Shown: positions 32,750 through 45,583, counted from the stretch's first letter. The stretch is DNA of 64,000 bases from Bubalus kerabau (GCF_029407905.1 NC_073627.1:48415001-48479000); one strand, 5' to 3'. A program made the numbers and translations. Notes: generated from the sequence alone by a model not told the origin.

Positions 32750-32910
32750 AGCTGACATTTCCATGTATGGGGAGCTAACATCTCATTTCATCCTGTGAGG
32801 TTATTCTGCCCATTTTACAGACAAGGAGACTGAGGCTTAAAGGAATGGAGTAAATTGCTGTGGTCCCACTGCTGGGGGGATGAGCTTCCATGAGAGTCCA
32901 GGATCATTGA
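32750..32910 (-). repeat. MIR SINE
   Basis: cattttacagacaaggagac then tgaggcttaaaggaatggag. Confidence 0.8.
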
Positions 32911-32934
32911 ATCCTGCTGCTGCCCATGTGTCTT

Positions 32935-33205
32935 GTGAGGCCATGGAGCACCGTGGTCCAGGGCTCAGGCGCTGGTGAGAAAGGGCCGTGAGGTAAGTCC
33001 CAGATCCACTCCTCACTAGCTCTTTAATTTGTCTAAACCTTGGTTTGCTCATCTGTAAAAGGGGGATAAATCTGAGTACCCACCCCCTAAGGCAGATGGG
33101 AGGATCTGATCAGTTGGAATGTGTAAGCCCTAGTAAATGTCTAAGAAAAGCTCAGTCACCATGGCTGCCATTCTTAACACCATCACTAATATTACTACTA
33201 TTGTC
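32935..33205 (+). repeat. MIR SINE
   Basis: Nearly full-length forward MIR: cactcctcactagctcttta, ctaaaccttggtttgctcat, ctgtaaaagggggataaatc, and a ..taatattactacta end. It lies head to head with the previous MIR. Confidence 0.85.
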
Positions 33206-33488
33206 CAAAGGAGACCCTGGTGACATGGAGCCACATACTGTGAACTTGTGATCTTTCTTTAATCCCCATGCCACTCATCCTCTCCCCATTGCATGCAACG
33301 TGGGAAGTGTGCAGTGAGGAATCAGTGTTTAAACATGAGATCAGACAAGCAGGGCAACATCGGTATGCATGAGCCAGGATCCAGATGAGTCCCGTGAATA
33401 AGGAGAAAACTCTCAGAACCAGATTCAGGGCCATCTCCCCTGAGCTGGGTGGGGACACTCTGATAGGGTCGTTTATACCCTTTTGTGC

Positions 33489-33697
33489 AGGTTCCCTGGT
33501 GGTTCAGCGGTAAAGAATCCTCCTGCAATGCAAGAGACATGAGTTCAATCCCTGGGTCAGGAAGACACCCTGGAGAAGGAAATGACAACCCACTCCAGTA
33601 TTCCTGCCTGGGAAATCCCATGCACAGAAGAGCCTGGCGGGCTAGAGTCCACGGGGTTGCAAAGAGTCGGACACGACTGAGCAGCTAAACAACAATG
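33489..33697 (+). repeat. Bov-tA SINE
   Basis: Complete head and BovA unit ending ctaaacaacaa. Confidence 0.9.
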
Positions 33698-34224
33698 CAT
33701 TGCTTGCAGGTCTCCCCACCCTAAATGTGCTGTGATTTTGAGCTTCTCCTCCTCTTCGAGAACATCACAGCACAAGGACCTGCACTCTAAATCTTTGTCT
33801 CCTTAAGCTCCAAAAGAGTCTCAGAAAGAATCTTCTTTTGCTTACAGAAGAAACAGGGATCAGCTGCTCACTAGGCTTCAGCTGTTTTCATATCCATTTT
33901 TATCTTGACAAACTGCAGGTATTATGATGCTTATCTGATGGCAGAGGCACCTGAGAAGCATAGAAATTAATTTATTTGCTTATGGTTTTGATAGAATCCT
34001 GAGCATTAAGAAATGGGGGGTGGGTGTACCTATGTCAGAATTTCTCTCAAAGGGTGTGAAATGTGGTTGGAGAAACAGAGAGGCTTGGAGGGATCTGTGT
34101 GTCTGAACAGGAAATGAAAGAAACATGGAAATTTATTGACTTCCTCATCTCTGAATAAAACAGCTAAATTCCTCTCAATGCTTTGCACTGATCGGTGTAA
34201 AATCCTGATATTTCTTCTAGTACT
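33698..34224. other. Unique sequence
   Basis: No recognised feature. Confidence 0.5.
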
Positions 34225-34385
34225 TACTTCTCTCTTGTATTGTCTGCCTCCCAGCTAAAACACGAGCTCCCAGAAGATAAGGATTGGGGACTACCTAATT
34301 CACTCCAGTTTCCTAACACCAAATCCAGCTCCTAACGTGAACAAGACTCAATTGATATTTGCTGAATGAATCAATGAAACTTAAA
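34225..34385 (+). repeat. L2 LINE 3' end
   Basis: acacgagctcccagaagata, a middle block, then attgatatttgctgaatgaa: the standard L2 terminus. Confidence 0.75.
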
Positions 34386-34559
34386 CTACTGTGCTTCTTG
34401 ATTTTCCAAAAGAGGCCCTGGTTCCTGGAGTCTTCCATGTGAACAAAGGTATCCAACCAGAGGAGGGAGAATTTCTTTAAAAAGTAATAAAATTCAAGTC
34501 CATAGTGTCTGACTCCCTTGTTATAACAGTTTCCCCTTCTCTGTCAAACAGCAGAATTG

Positions 34560-34680
34560 CCCTGTTGACTATAAGCTCTGTGGGGTCCAGAACATGTCCT
34601 GTTGTGCATTTGATCCTCAAGGGCTAGTAGAAAGCTTGATATGCTAAAGGAGCTCAAAACTATTTAGAAAAAAAAAAAAA
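34560..34680 (+). repeat. L2 LINE 3'-end fragment, followed by A-run
   Basis: gactataagctctgtggggt and ...aaaggagctcaaaac resemble L2 again; A-run at 34668-34680. Confidence 0.45.
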
Positions 34681-34814
34681 GCATGGCCTCAAAGAAACAG
34701 AGCTTCATAATCACCCTTTTCTTCAAATATCCACTGATTTAAACTGCCGTGTTCTGGGCTCTTAGGTACAATGTACACACAGCATCATGGTCCCTACCCA
34801 CCTCAAGCTCAGTC

Positions 34815-35010
34815 TACCGAGTCATTGTTCAGTTGCTAAGTCTGACTCTTTGCAACCCCACGGACCACCTGGCTTCCTTGTCCTTCACCATCTCCTGGAG
34901 TTTGCTCAAATTCATGTCTGTTGGGTCTGTGATGCCATCCAACCATCTCATCCTCTGTCACCCCCTTCTCCTCCTGCTCTCAATCTTTCTAGGCATCAGG
35001 GTCTACCTAG
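34815..35010 (-). mobile_element. BovB LINE 3'-end fragment
   Basis: Reverse-oriented BovB: gttcagttgctaagtctgac, gtctgtgatgccatccaacc, catctcatcctctgtcaccc. Confidence 0.88.
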
Positions 35011-35025
35011 TGCTTTTGCAAAAAT

Positions 35026-35621
35026 GAGTTCCCAACAGTCACATATTCTCTGATGTTGCAAGATGGACAGCAGGCCCTGAAAAACAAGAAAGAAAGAAAG
35101 AACAGAGGGGAAAAGGCTTTGCAATTTCACTCCTTGTGTCTCTTGCCAACAGAGACGAGAAACCACTAGCAATTACGTCGAAGCCATTACTGCAAAGCCA
35201 GTTTGCTTCTGGAGTTACAGTTGCGCTCCAGGAACTTGAGTTATACTCCAGAGAGGTCATTACTTGCTGGAGACATGTTATTGAGGGCAGTAGTGTCCTT
35301 GCCAGCCTGGGATGCCCTCAGTCAAGTGTGATAGCACGAAATGGGGGTCAAAATAATTAACCTCATGTGATTTTGGTAGGACTCATTGCAAAATCACCCA
35401 GATGCACTCAACTGTTTCTTCTAGTTAAATAATCTAAGTGCATCCATTTCCCCCCGAAAGGTTCTCTTCCCACATCCCTGCCTATTTTTTTTCCCTAGCT
35501 CTCAATCCATATACCTTTTGATTTGCTCTCTCTCTTTTATTCCTCCTGCCTTCCTCTCCTCTTACGGATTCTACTGGTGATAGTTTTGCTAGGGTTTTCA
35601 GCACCATTATTATCACTGTGT
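35026..35621. other. Unique sequence
   Basis: Short GAAA run near 35086-35101; nothing else recognised. Confidence 0.5.
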
Positions 35622-35762
35622 GAGTGTGTGTTCAGTTGCTAAGCCGCATCTGACTCTTTGCAACCCCATGGACTGTAGCCCTCCAGGCTCTGGACAGCCC
35701 TCCTCTGTCCTTGGGATTTCCCAGGCAAGTATACTGGAGTGGGTTGCCATTTCCTTCTCCAC
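35622..35762 (-). repeat. BovA-unit SINE fragment
   Basis: Inverted BovA unit without the tRNA head. Confidence 0.8.
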
Positions 35763-35814
35763 TCATTCCCTATTCCCACCACATAATCAAGAACTCCAGA
35801 GGTCCAGTCAAGAT

Positions 35815-38800
35815 CCCCTTAATGAATCACAGCCTTGTCGTGGCAATGGGGCTTGTGTAACTCTATGAAGACGTGAGACTTGCTGTGCAGGGCCACCCAA
35901 GTGGATGGGTCAGAGTGAAGAGTTCTGACAAAACAAGGTCCACTGGACAAGGGAATGGCAAACCACTCCAGGATTCTTGCCTCAAGAACCTCACAAACAA
36001 TATGAAAATCAAAAAATGATATGACACCAGAAGATGAGCCCTCTGGGTCGCAAAATGCCCAGTATGCTCCTGGGGAAGAGTGGAGGGCAATTATGAATAG
36101 CTCCAGAAATACGAAGCAGCTGGGTGAAAGCGGAAATGACACTCAGTTGCAGATGTGTCTGGTGGTGAAAGTAATTCGATGCTACAAGAACAATATTGCA
36201 TAAGAACCTGGAATGTTAAGTCCATGAATCAAGGTAAATTGGACGTGGTAAAACATGAGAAGGCAAGAGTGAACATTGATATCTCAGGAATCAGTGAACT
36301 AAAGTGGATGGGAATGGGCAAACTTAATCCCGATGACTGTTATATATACAGCTGTGGGCAAGAATCCCTTAGAAGAAATGGAGTAGCCCTCACAGTCAAC
36401 AAAAGAGTCCAAAATGCAGTCTTTGGGTGCAGTCTCAAAAATGATAGGATGATTTCAGTTTGTTTCCAAGGCAAACCATTCAACAGCACAGTAATCCAAC
36501 CACTAATGTCAAAGAAGCTGAAGTTGACCAGTTCTATGAATATCCACAAGAACTTCTAGAACTGACACCAAAAAAGAGATGTCCTTTTCATCATAGGGGA
36601 TTGGAAATGCAAAAGTAGGAAGTCAAGCGATACCTGGAATAATAGATAAGTTTGGCCTTGGAGTACAGAATGAAGCAGGACAAAGGCTAATAGAGTTTTG
36701 TCAAGAGAACGCACTGGTCATAGCAAACACCCTCTTCCAACAACACAAGAGATGACTCTACATGTGGACATCACCAGATGGTCAATACCAAAATCAAACT
36801 GACTATATTCTTTGCAGTCAAAGATGAAGAAGCTCTATACAGTCAGCAAAAACAAGACCAGGAGCAGACTGTGGCTTAGATCATGAGCTCCTTATTGCAA
36901 AATTCACACTTAAATTGAAAACAGTAGGGAAAACACTATACCATTTAGGCATGACCTAAATCAAATCCCTTATGATTATACAGTGGGCGTGTCAAAAAGA
37001 TTCAAGGGATTAGATCTGATAGACAAGGTGCCTGAAGAAATATGGATGGAGGTTCATAATGCGATAGAGGAGGCAGTAACCAAAACCATCACCAAGAAAA
37101 AGAAATGCAAGAAGGCAAAGTGGTTATCTGAAAAGGCTTTACAAATAGTTGAGGAAAGAAGAGAAGCAAAAGGCAAGGGAGAAAGGGAAAGATATATCCA
37201 ACTAAATGCAGGGTTACAGAGAATAGCAAAGAGAGATAAAAGGCCTTCTTAAATGAACAATGCAAAGAAATAGAGGAAAACAATAGAATGGGAAAGACTA
37301 GAGATCTCTTCAAGAAAACAGGTGATATCAAGGAAATGTTTCATGCAAGGATGGGCACAATAAAGGACAGAATGGTAAGGATTTAATAGAGTAAGCAGAA
37401 GAGATTAAGAAAAGGTGGCAAGAATACAGAGAAAAACTATACAAAAAAGGTCTTAATGACCTGGAGTACCATGATGGTGTGATCACCCACCTAGAGCCAG
37501 ACATCCTGGAGTTCAAAATCAGGTGGGTCTTAGGAAGCATTACTATGAACAAAGCCAGTGGAGGTGGTGCAATTCCAGCTGAGCTATTTAATATTCTGAA
37601 AGATGATGCTGGTAAAGTGCTTCCCTCAATACGTTAGCAAATTTGAAAAACTCAGCAGTGACCACAGGACTGGAAAAGGTCAGTTTTCATTCCAATCCCA
37701 AAGAAGGGCGGTGCCAACAAATGTTCAAACTACTGCACAGAAGTGCTCATCTCACATGCCTGCAAAGTAATGCTCAAAATCGTTCAAGCAAGGCTTCAAT
37801 AGTACATGAACTAAGACCTTCCATATGTACAAACTAAATAAAGAAAAGGCAGGGGAACCAGAGATTATAATGCCCACATTCATTGGATTATAGAGAAAGA
37901 AAGAGAATTCCTGAGATGCATCTACTTCTGCTTCATTTACTATGCTAAAGCCTTTGACTGCGTGGATCACAACAAACTGTGGAAAATTCTTAAAGAGATG
38001 GGAATACCAGACCACCTTACCTGCATCCTGAGAAACCTGTATGTGGGTCAGGAAGCAACAGTTAACACCAGACATGGAACAATGGAGTGGTTCCAAATTG
38101 GGAAAAGGAGTACATCAAGGCTGTATATTGTCACCCTGCTTATTTAACTTATATGCTGAGTACATTATGTGAAATGCTGGGCTGGATGAAGCACAAGCTG
38201 GAATCAAGATTGAAAGGAGAAATATCAATAACAGATAAGCAGATGACACCATTCTGATGGCAGAAAATGAAGAGGAACTCTTGATGAAGGTGAAAGAGGA
38301 GAGTGAAAATGCTGACTTGAAACTCAACATTCAAAAACTAAGATCATGGCATCTGCTCCCATCACTTCATGGCAAACAGAAGGGGAAAAAGTGGAAACGG
38401 TGACATATTTTCTTTTCTTGGGCTCCCAAATCATTGTGGACAGTGACTGAAACCATGAAATTAAGATGTTTGCTTCTTGGGAGGAAAGCTATAACAAACC
38501 TAGACAGCGTATTAAAAAAGCAGAAACATCGTTTTACCGACAGAGGTCTGTATAGTCAAAGCTATGGTCTTTCCTTTTTCCCGTAGTCATGTATAGATAT
38601 GAGAGTTGGGTCACAGGGAAGGCTGAGCACTGAAGAATTGATACTATCAAATTGTGGTATTGGAGAAGATTCTTGAGAGTCTCTTGGACTGTAAGGAGAT
38701 GAGACCAGTCAATTCTAAAGGAAATCAACCCTGAAAACTCATTGGAAGGACTGATGCTAAAATTGAAGCTCCAATACTTTGGCCACCTGATGCAAAGAGC

Positions 38801-39003
38801 AGACTCATTAGAAAGACTGATGCTGGGAAAGAATGAAGGCTGGAGGAGAAGGGGACGACAGAGGATGCGATAGTTAGCATTACGGACTCAGTGGACATGA
38901 ATTTGCACAAACTCCAAGAGACTGTGAAGGACAGGGGAGCCTGGTGTGCTGCAGTCCATGGGGTCGCAAAGAGTCAGACACGACTGAGCGACTGAACTGA
39001 ACA
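35815..39003 (+). mobile_element. BovB (RTE-type) LINE, nearly full length, decayed
   Basis: About 3.2 kb. BovB encodes an apurinic-type endonuclease and a reverse transcriptase. Here they survive only as shifted pieces: endonuclease near 36155-36560 (RTWNVKSMN, ISELKWMGMG), a spacer/RT start near 36983-37252, the RT palm near 37900-38150 (AKAFDCVDHNKLW), and the catalytic ADD at 38239-38247, whose preceding codon is TAA. It ends with the usual gactgagcgactgaactgaa tail. BovB reached ruminants by horizontal transfer, most likely from reptiles. Not mobile now. Confidence 0.95.
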
Positions 39004-40699
39004 AAACCTTGTTTGCGGAATGTGCAGTTTTCAGACTGCAAGGGCAATTTCACCTCATCACCACAAGAGGTCACTGCTGAGGAATTTTCTTATGGAGGTC
39101 CAGAGACACTCCCTTGCCTTGGCTGAGAGGAGGCTGCCCATGCTGGCTTACATCATTGTCCAGGCTGAAATGCGGACCTACACTTAGGCTGAGGCTATAG
39201 TTCTATTAGTTTACAAGCACGTATGCTGAGTTGTCGTCCTTAGGTTGGTACACTGTGTCAGGGGTGTCGGGCGCTAAAAGACTTCCAAACTCAAGCAGCT
39301 CCAGCCAGGTCTCCCTGAGCAGTCCACATGGCCCTTTCTTCCAGCCTGGGAGCTTGGTGAGGGTCCCTGCTCTGAACCCTGCTGGTCTCCTTCACATGGC
39401 TCTGAGATCAGGGTGACTATCTCTGCCCCTCTCCAGCGTGTGGGCCTGCAGGATCCTTTTGCAGACCCGTCCACACTTCCCAGCCCCCTACATCACAATG
39501 AGAGAGACAGCTTCCGCCCCCTCTCCAAAAAGTCCTCCAACAGTACCTACCCCCAAACAACACACTCACAGTCCTGTTACCAATTTCCCAAAGGAACATG
39601 AGCGCCTCCCATCAGGCAAGGTCTGTTCCCTGCTTGCTGCTGGATTCTCTTCCACAAGGAAGGGCTACAGGTTTTTTCCTTACATGAGTGCAGTTGTATA
39701 TGACCAGGTGCCCAGTCTTAGTTTTTCAAAACTCAAAACAGCATAAAACAAACCACTGCCCTTGAAGAGCTTACAATCCAGGGAAGACATCGGTTAACCT
39801 CCAGCCACTCCAGAACTGCTCTATTTGATTAACCAAATCCCATCCCATTCAGGAATGCCTTAAAGGAGACAGAGACATCCTGGGTGCCCGAGAAGCATAA
39901 TATGAAGATGGGCGCTGAGGCCTACGCAGGGAAAGACCACCTTAAGCAGCACAAGAGTATTTTAGCAGGACCACCTCCACTGTCATCTGCATCCACACCA
40001 CTGCCACCCCACCAAGAGTCAGCCCTGAGTTCACAGAATCGCAGCGGGATGAGGCTCATGAGCCATGTAGGCGTGGATAGATGTGAAAGAAGGGCCAATT
40101 TCTAAATCAGTCTCCTTTCCCATCCTTCATGTTCTGCGGCTGAGTAAATGTAGAAGTTAGGAAGTGAAGGGATTGGGTGCCAAGGACACCCCCACCCACC
40201 TTCTAGTTAATTCCCTCTGAAGCCCCAGGCCCGAGGCACTTCAGCCTTAAACTGCATTCTCTGTCTTTGCTTCCCTTCCAGGCTACTCCAACAAGGGGCA
40301 CCCTCCAAATCTGGGAGAGTGTGAGAGGGAGGGGTGAAAGGCTTAGAATAAATGAAGCAGATAAGGCTGAGCAACTGTGGAAGCTGGAGGAAATTGCTTC
40401 CAGCAGTTTCGAGTCATGGCTTGACTCATAATTTAACCTTGAATATAGTTTTCAAAAATCATTAGGTCCCCAAAGCTTTCATCTCTAGCAGTGATTAGCC
40501 ATGATGCAGTAAGCAAGAAGTTAATATATTTATGTCAAAGGAGGCATGTAGTGCATGAAAAACTGTTCGTTCTGAATTTGCTTACTGTCTACTGCTTGCT
40601 CCGTTGTCAGCACGGTGCTGGGCACTGGGAGATAGGGCAATGGACAGACACACACTCCCTCCCTCCAAGGACCTTACAGTCTCATTTCAGGAGGAGACA
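39004..40699. other. Unique sequence
   Basis: No recognised repeat; short overlapping open frames only. Confidence 0.5.
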
Positions 40700-40920
40700 A
40701 GAAATCAGCATTTCTGGAATACCTGCTGTATGCCTGAAATCCTGCCCAGAACCATTTGCCTCCATTCACCCCAACACCAACCATGCAATTTGGTGTATTT
40801 AATATATCAGTAAACTGAGACTCAGAGAGGTTATATATTTTACCCAAAATCACATGGTTAAAATCAGAGGATTCAGAATTCATACCATGGTCGAATTCCA
40901 AAATCTGTGCAATGACTACT
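40700..40920 (-). repeat. MIR SINE
   Basis: Reverse MIR: atcagtaaactgagactcag, agaggttat, and an aaaatcacatggttaaaatc block. Confidence 0.7.
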
Positions 40921-41194
40921 TTTTCCAAGAGCTAAACAGGCACAGAGGCCAATGCAAACCTTTCTTTACTGAGTTCTGTTTTCCTGGACTGCCCATCTGC
41001 ATAAAAAAATGATGAATGCAGTGTTATTTGGGCCGAAACAGATCAGGGTATTCTTCCAAACAACATGTGAAGAAGTGGCTTTTAATTTAAAATTATATTA
41101 AGACAACCCAAGGGATGAGATGAAAAAGTCAGAACCCTCTCCTGACACACAAGAAAATAATATGCAAACAACAGCTCTAGTTATTCTAGCTCAA

Positions 41195-41330
41195 ACTTAC
41201 AGAGCAGGTATAGTATCATACTTATTTTACAGATGAGGAAACCAAGGAACAGAGACATGAAGGAATTTGCCCAAAGTTAAGCAGTTAGTGAGTGTAAGAA
41301 TAGGAATTTGATTTGAGGATCCAATCTGTT
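41195..41330 (-). repeat. MIR SINE
   Basis: attttacagatgaggaaacc and gaatttgcccaaagttaagc. Confidence 0.8.
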
Positions 41331-41867
41331 ATTAATAGAATGAGGGCAATATTTCTAATGATGATGGTTAAGACAGGGAGATAGATGAATAGATGGATGG
41401 GATGAGAAATGGAGAATTTCCTGCCACATCAGTAAACAGGATGTCACTGTCATCAGCGATTCCAGCCCTCCACCATGAACTGGTGACTCCTAAGGACACT
41501 CAGGAAGGAGAAGAATACCTGTGATCTAACAGCCATCAGGTTGCAGCCACTCCCTACAGTGAGCCTAAGGGAGCTCAGGATGTAAAAAGCACAGGATACT
41601 GGCCCCAGATATCTGAGATGCATACAAAAGGAAGGAGTTCAGTGAGCCCAGACTCTTACATCTTCCCATACATAGAAAAGCCCCATACAAAAAAAAAAAA
41701 AAAAAAAAGCACAAAATTCCTTAACTTCCCTCCTCCTTGGAGCAGCTCTCAGGGACTTAAGATGCTGTCTCCTGGGCTTGAAGTCCTAAAAATTCCCACG
41801 ATATAAAACATAACACTCAACTTTTGGGTTGGGACTAAAGCGAACAATGGATGGATAAATAAATAAA
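41331..41867. other. Unique sequence with an A-run
   Basis: Twenty A at about 41689-41708 without a recognisable element in front. Otherwise unassigned. Confidence 0.45.
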
Positions 41868-42326
41868 TACAGACATTCCTCAGAAATATTTTGGGTTATA
41901 TTCCAGACCACCCCAATTAAGTGAATAGAGCACTAAAGCTGAGTCACACAAACCTCTTGGTTTCCCAGTGCATGTACAAGTTACGCTGACACTATATTGT
42001 AGTCTATTAAATATGCAATTGCATGATGTTTAGGAAGAACAATGCAAATATCCTAATTAAAAGTATTTTATTGCTGAAAATGCTACCCATCATCTGACTC
42101 TTCAGCAAGTCATCATTTTTTTGGTTGGTGGAGGGTTTGAAATACTGTGAGAATTATTAATACTAAAATGTGACACAGAGGCATGAAGTGAGCAATGCTT
42201 TTGGGAAAATGGAGCCAACAGATTTGCTCGACATGGGGTTGCACAAAATTTCAACTTGTAAAACAAAACACACACACACACACACAATTATTTGTGAAAC
42301 ACAGTAAGGCATAGAAAAACTGAGAC
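41868..42326 (-). mobile_element. Tigger1 DNA transposon, internally deleted
   Basis: Left end (cagacattcctcagaaatat, ttccagaccaccccaatta, tggtttcccagtgcatg) and right end (gtgacacagaggcatgaagt, ttgctcgacatggggttgca) match the two ends of Tigger1 in reverse. They meet near 42132, where the pogo-type transposase gene should be. A (CA)n at 42269-42287 grew inside it. Ancient and immobile. Confidence 0.85.
42269..42287 (+). repeat. (CA)n microsatellite inside Tigger1
   Basis: About nine CA units. Confidence 0.93.
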
Positions 42327-42327
42327 T

Positions 42328-42440
42328 TTCCTGATTGGGCCGTGGTTAAGAGTGGTTCCACTGCAGGGCAGCTTGGGTTCGGTCTCTGATCAGGGGGCTA
42401 AGATCCCACATGCTGTGGGGTGAGGCATAAATAAATAAGC
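42328..42440 (+). repeat. CHR-type SINE, short form
   Basis: Degraded head, then tctgatcagggggctaagat and an aataaataagc end. Confidence 0.7.
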
Positions 42441-42465
42441 AAAGAGCAATAAAACAATGAATACC

Positions 42466-42660
42466 TGTAGATAGATAGACAGATGGATAACTAGATGGAC
42501 AGGTAGGTGGATAGGTGGATGAATAATAGCTATGTAGATAGATAGATAAATGGACAGCTAGATAGACAGGTAGATGGATAGATAAATAGAAATAGACCAA
42601 GTAATAGATGGATGGCTAGATGGACAGTATATAGATGGATGAATAGATGATAGAGATACA
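42466..42660 (+). repeat. (GATA)n/(GATG)n tetranucleotide tract
   Basis: About 195 bp of imperfect TAGA/TGGA/CAGA units; likely highly variable in length. Confidence 0.92.
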
Positions 42661-42976
42661 CAGGAATGTTCTGAGGGACACAAGGACCTCCGGGACCTTT
42701 GAGGAATTGGAGCCCAGGGACCAGGCCTCCAGCAGAGCTCTCAGCCTGCCACTGTGGCAACACAAAGGCAGTGTGGTCCCTAGGAAATGTTCTGCCAAGA
42801 TTGACCCCAGTCCTTCCCTTCAACCTGGCAGGAAGGCTGGGCATCTCAAATTATTTTTTCTTTTGTCCAGGAACTCATGGCCCTGCTGGCTGGCCTTAGT
42901 GATCCTGGAACCCTGACCTCAGTTACCTGGCTGGTAGCAGAGCAAAAAGCAACTCCCACTGGGCTCTCAAAACGTC

Positions 42977-42978
<2 letters not shown>

Positions 42979-43043
<65 letters not shown>

Positions 43044-43070
43044 TACATACACACACGCACATACATATAT
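42979..43070 (+). repeat. (TA)n(CA)n compound microsatellite
   Basis: About 25 TA units followed by CA, TACA and CACG variants. Confidence 0.95.
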
Positions 43071-43306
43071 GCATTATGTGAGGCTGCATCCCTACTGGTT
43101 CTTTATACCTTTCACCACAGAGGTGGGAGGGGTTGGGGAAGAGAAAAACTTCAGTGTTACAGAGTTTTCTTGGTCTCCAAAGATAAGAGTAGTTTACTCA
43201 GAATTGACTCATTGTATTGATAGATGCCCTTACCTGTCCCACTTCCTAGCCTGTGCCATCCAATCCTGTACATCCTCAAAATAATGGATCACTGCCTTCT
43301 AGTAAA

Positions 43307-43522
43307 GGGCTTTTCTGGTGGTTCAGAAGTAAAGAATCCACCTGCCAGTGCAAGAGGTGTGGATTCGATCCCTGGGTTAGGAAAATCCCTGGAGAAACTG
43401 GGAAATTGTAACCCACTCCAGGATTCTTGCCTGGAGAATTCCACAGATATAGCAGTGTGGTGGGCTACAGTCCATGGGGTTGCAAAGAGTCAGATATGAC
43501 AACTGGGCACGTACACGCCTCT
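43307..43522 (+). repeat. Bov-tA SINE
   Basis: Diverged full copy; duplication TAGTAAA at 43300-43306 and 43523-43529. Confidence 0.88.
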
Positions 43523-43719
43523 TAGTAAAATAGCTGAGACTGTATACAGGGTAACCATATCTAGCATCCAAAGCCTGAGTACTTTTGAAACGACAAGAGG
43601 GCACTGTTCATAACAGTGCTGGGACCGTAGGCATAGAATGAGACTGTCCAAGCAGCATGCGGATGGAAGGACAGCCAGATCTTGCATGGACTCATCGACG
43701 TAGCCTGCACTGTTCTTAC

Positions 43720-43807
43720 TGCCATATGTTTGTTAATCTATTTGATTCTCACCACAGCAGAAGGAGGAACTACTATCATCTCCATTTTACTGATGAAGAA
43801 GCTGAAG
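43720..43807 (-). repeat. MIR SINE fragment
   Basis: attttactgatgaagaagct is the reverse MIR core; cut at its right by a CHR SINE. Confidence 0.55.
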
Positions 43808-43945
43808 TTCTGGATTTCTCTGGTAGCACAGTGGAATAGGAATTCGCCTGTCAGTGCAAGGGACATGGCTTCAATCCCTGGTCTGGGAGGATTCCACATG
43901 CCACGGAGCGGCTAAGCCCATGCACCGCAACCACTGAGGAAGAGG
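43808..43945 (+). repeat. CHR-type SINE
   Basis: ggatttctctggtagcacag head, ccacggagcggctaagccca body. Confidence 0.75.
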
Positions 43946-44831
43946 AGAAAGAAGAAAGATGGGAAGGAGGAGAGGAGCATAGGGTAGACACGGTCACACC
44001 AGGAAGCTGAGATGCACGATGTTTCTTGCACAGACCTCCACTCACTTTAGGCATGTTTGAGACTCTCTGGATTGGTATCTGGGGCCTCAAGCCTCCAAAA
44101 TAAGTATCCTTACATTCCTACACCTGCTTTAGGGGATAGCCCTGCCAGAGCAGGAGGTAAGGATAAAACAGGAAAATATAGGCATATCAGTATCTACCTA
44201 CTACGTCCACTGTCCTCCCGTACCTCCCCAAACAATGGTTCAGTGAAACCTAAGAAGCTTCCAGTTGCTATGGAAGTGGCAAGAATGCATCTAGTAGGAA
44301 GTAGGCATAGAAGAAGTTATTGCAACAGCTTCTCCAAGCAATCCCCAATCTATGAGCCTTTTCATCCAGAGTCAAAGATACCTTTCTGGATAACAGCAAC
44401 AGTCCTGAAGTCTTCAATATCCTCAGACTGGCACCTGGGTTGCCATACTTTCACCTGGATCTGTTCCAAGTCTACTGCACAGAGGAAGCCAGTTCCCTTT
44501 TCAGCTTGATATGTTTCATGAAATAGTCATTCTGAAATAGATGGTGAAATTGGGCCAGGAACAAGAAAGGGAGCTCCCCCATGATTATACAAAACTGACA
44601 TAGGAGCATCAGTGCTCAGGGCAGGGAGAGGAGCCCACAGGGGTCTTACCCACAGACCTAAAAAGCAGCTGTGGCGGCCCCCAACACCCAGATAAATCAA
44701 GATAATCCCACTTGTGGAGCGATGGTCTTATTTATCAGGCAGACTTCACCCCCTTTCTACCTGGATTTATCAGCATTTGAGGGAATCAAGGCTCTGAGAA
44801 CTAGTTTTACAGGGAGGGTACAGGAGAATCT
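43946..44831. other. Unique sequence
   Basis: No recognised feature. Confidence 0.5.
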
Positions 44832-45045
44832 GGACTTCCCAGGTGGTGCAGTGGTAAAGAACCCACCTGCCAATGTAGGAGACACAAGAGACGCAGCTTT
44901 GATCCCTGAGTCAGGAAAAGCCTCTGGAGCAGGAGATGGCATTCCACTTCATATTCTTGCCTGGGAAATTTCAGGGACACAGGAACCTAGTGGGCTGTAG
45001 TTCATGGGGTCACAAAGAGTCGGACACGACTGAGCAGAGCACCGC
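44832..45045 (+). repeat. Bov-tA SINE
   Basis: Complete but diverged; ends cggacacgactgagcagagc. Confidence 0.88.
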
Positions 45046-45574
45046 ATGTAACAGGAAAGCCTAGGAGGGAAGTGGAAAATCACAAAGAAGATGGGAAGAA
45101 AGAGAGAAGATTCATCGCAGATGATAACATTGGTGACAAATTCGCCACTTTCCTCCCATCCAGAGGGCATTAGGTTCTCATTTCTGAGCCTTAGGCTCTA
45201 AAAGACATATTTCCAGGACGCTTCTTTCCAAGATTTTCTAAAGACTAAATGATCCTCTTTCCACACTGCGAGCTAATCCCAGACTCCCTTATCATACATT
45301 CAAACAGTTTGCCTAAACGTCCAAATCTTAATTAGGTGTGTAATTGGGGAGGTGAAGGCAGTGTGAAAATGAGCAAACAGTCCCCAAACTTCCTTTTAGC
45401 TGCGACTCCCGGCTCCCTCTCACAGATGCTGAGTACCCAAACGATATTTTTTTTCTCTACAATCATTTCCTTTCCCACTTCATTTTCTAATCCAAAGGCT
45501 TAAGGGTTCAAGCCCTCTGGGACTTATTTCAACACCAACTCAGAGAGATCCATTGTCCCTACATTTCGCAAAAC
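45046..45574. other. Unique sequence
   Basis: No recognised feature. Confidence 0.5.
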
Positions 45575-45583
45575 AGAGGCTTG

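Noticed and set aside
42877..43284. 135-codon open frame including an (IY)n tract
   Set aside because: The tract is the translation of a (TA)n microsatellite; not coding.
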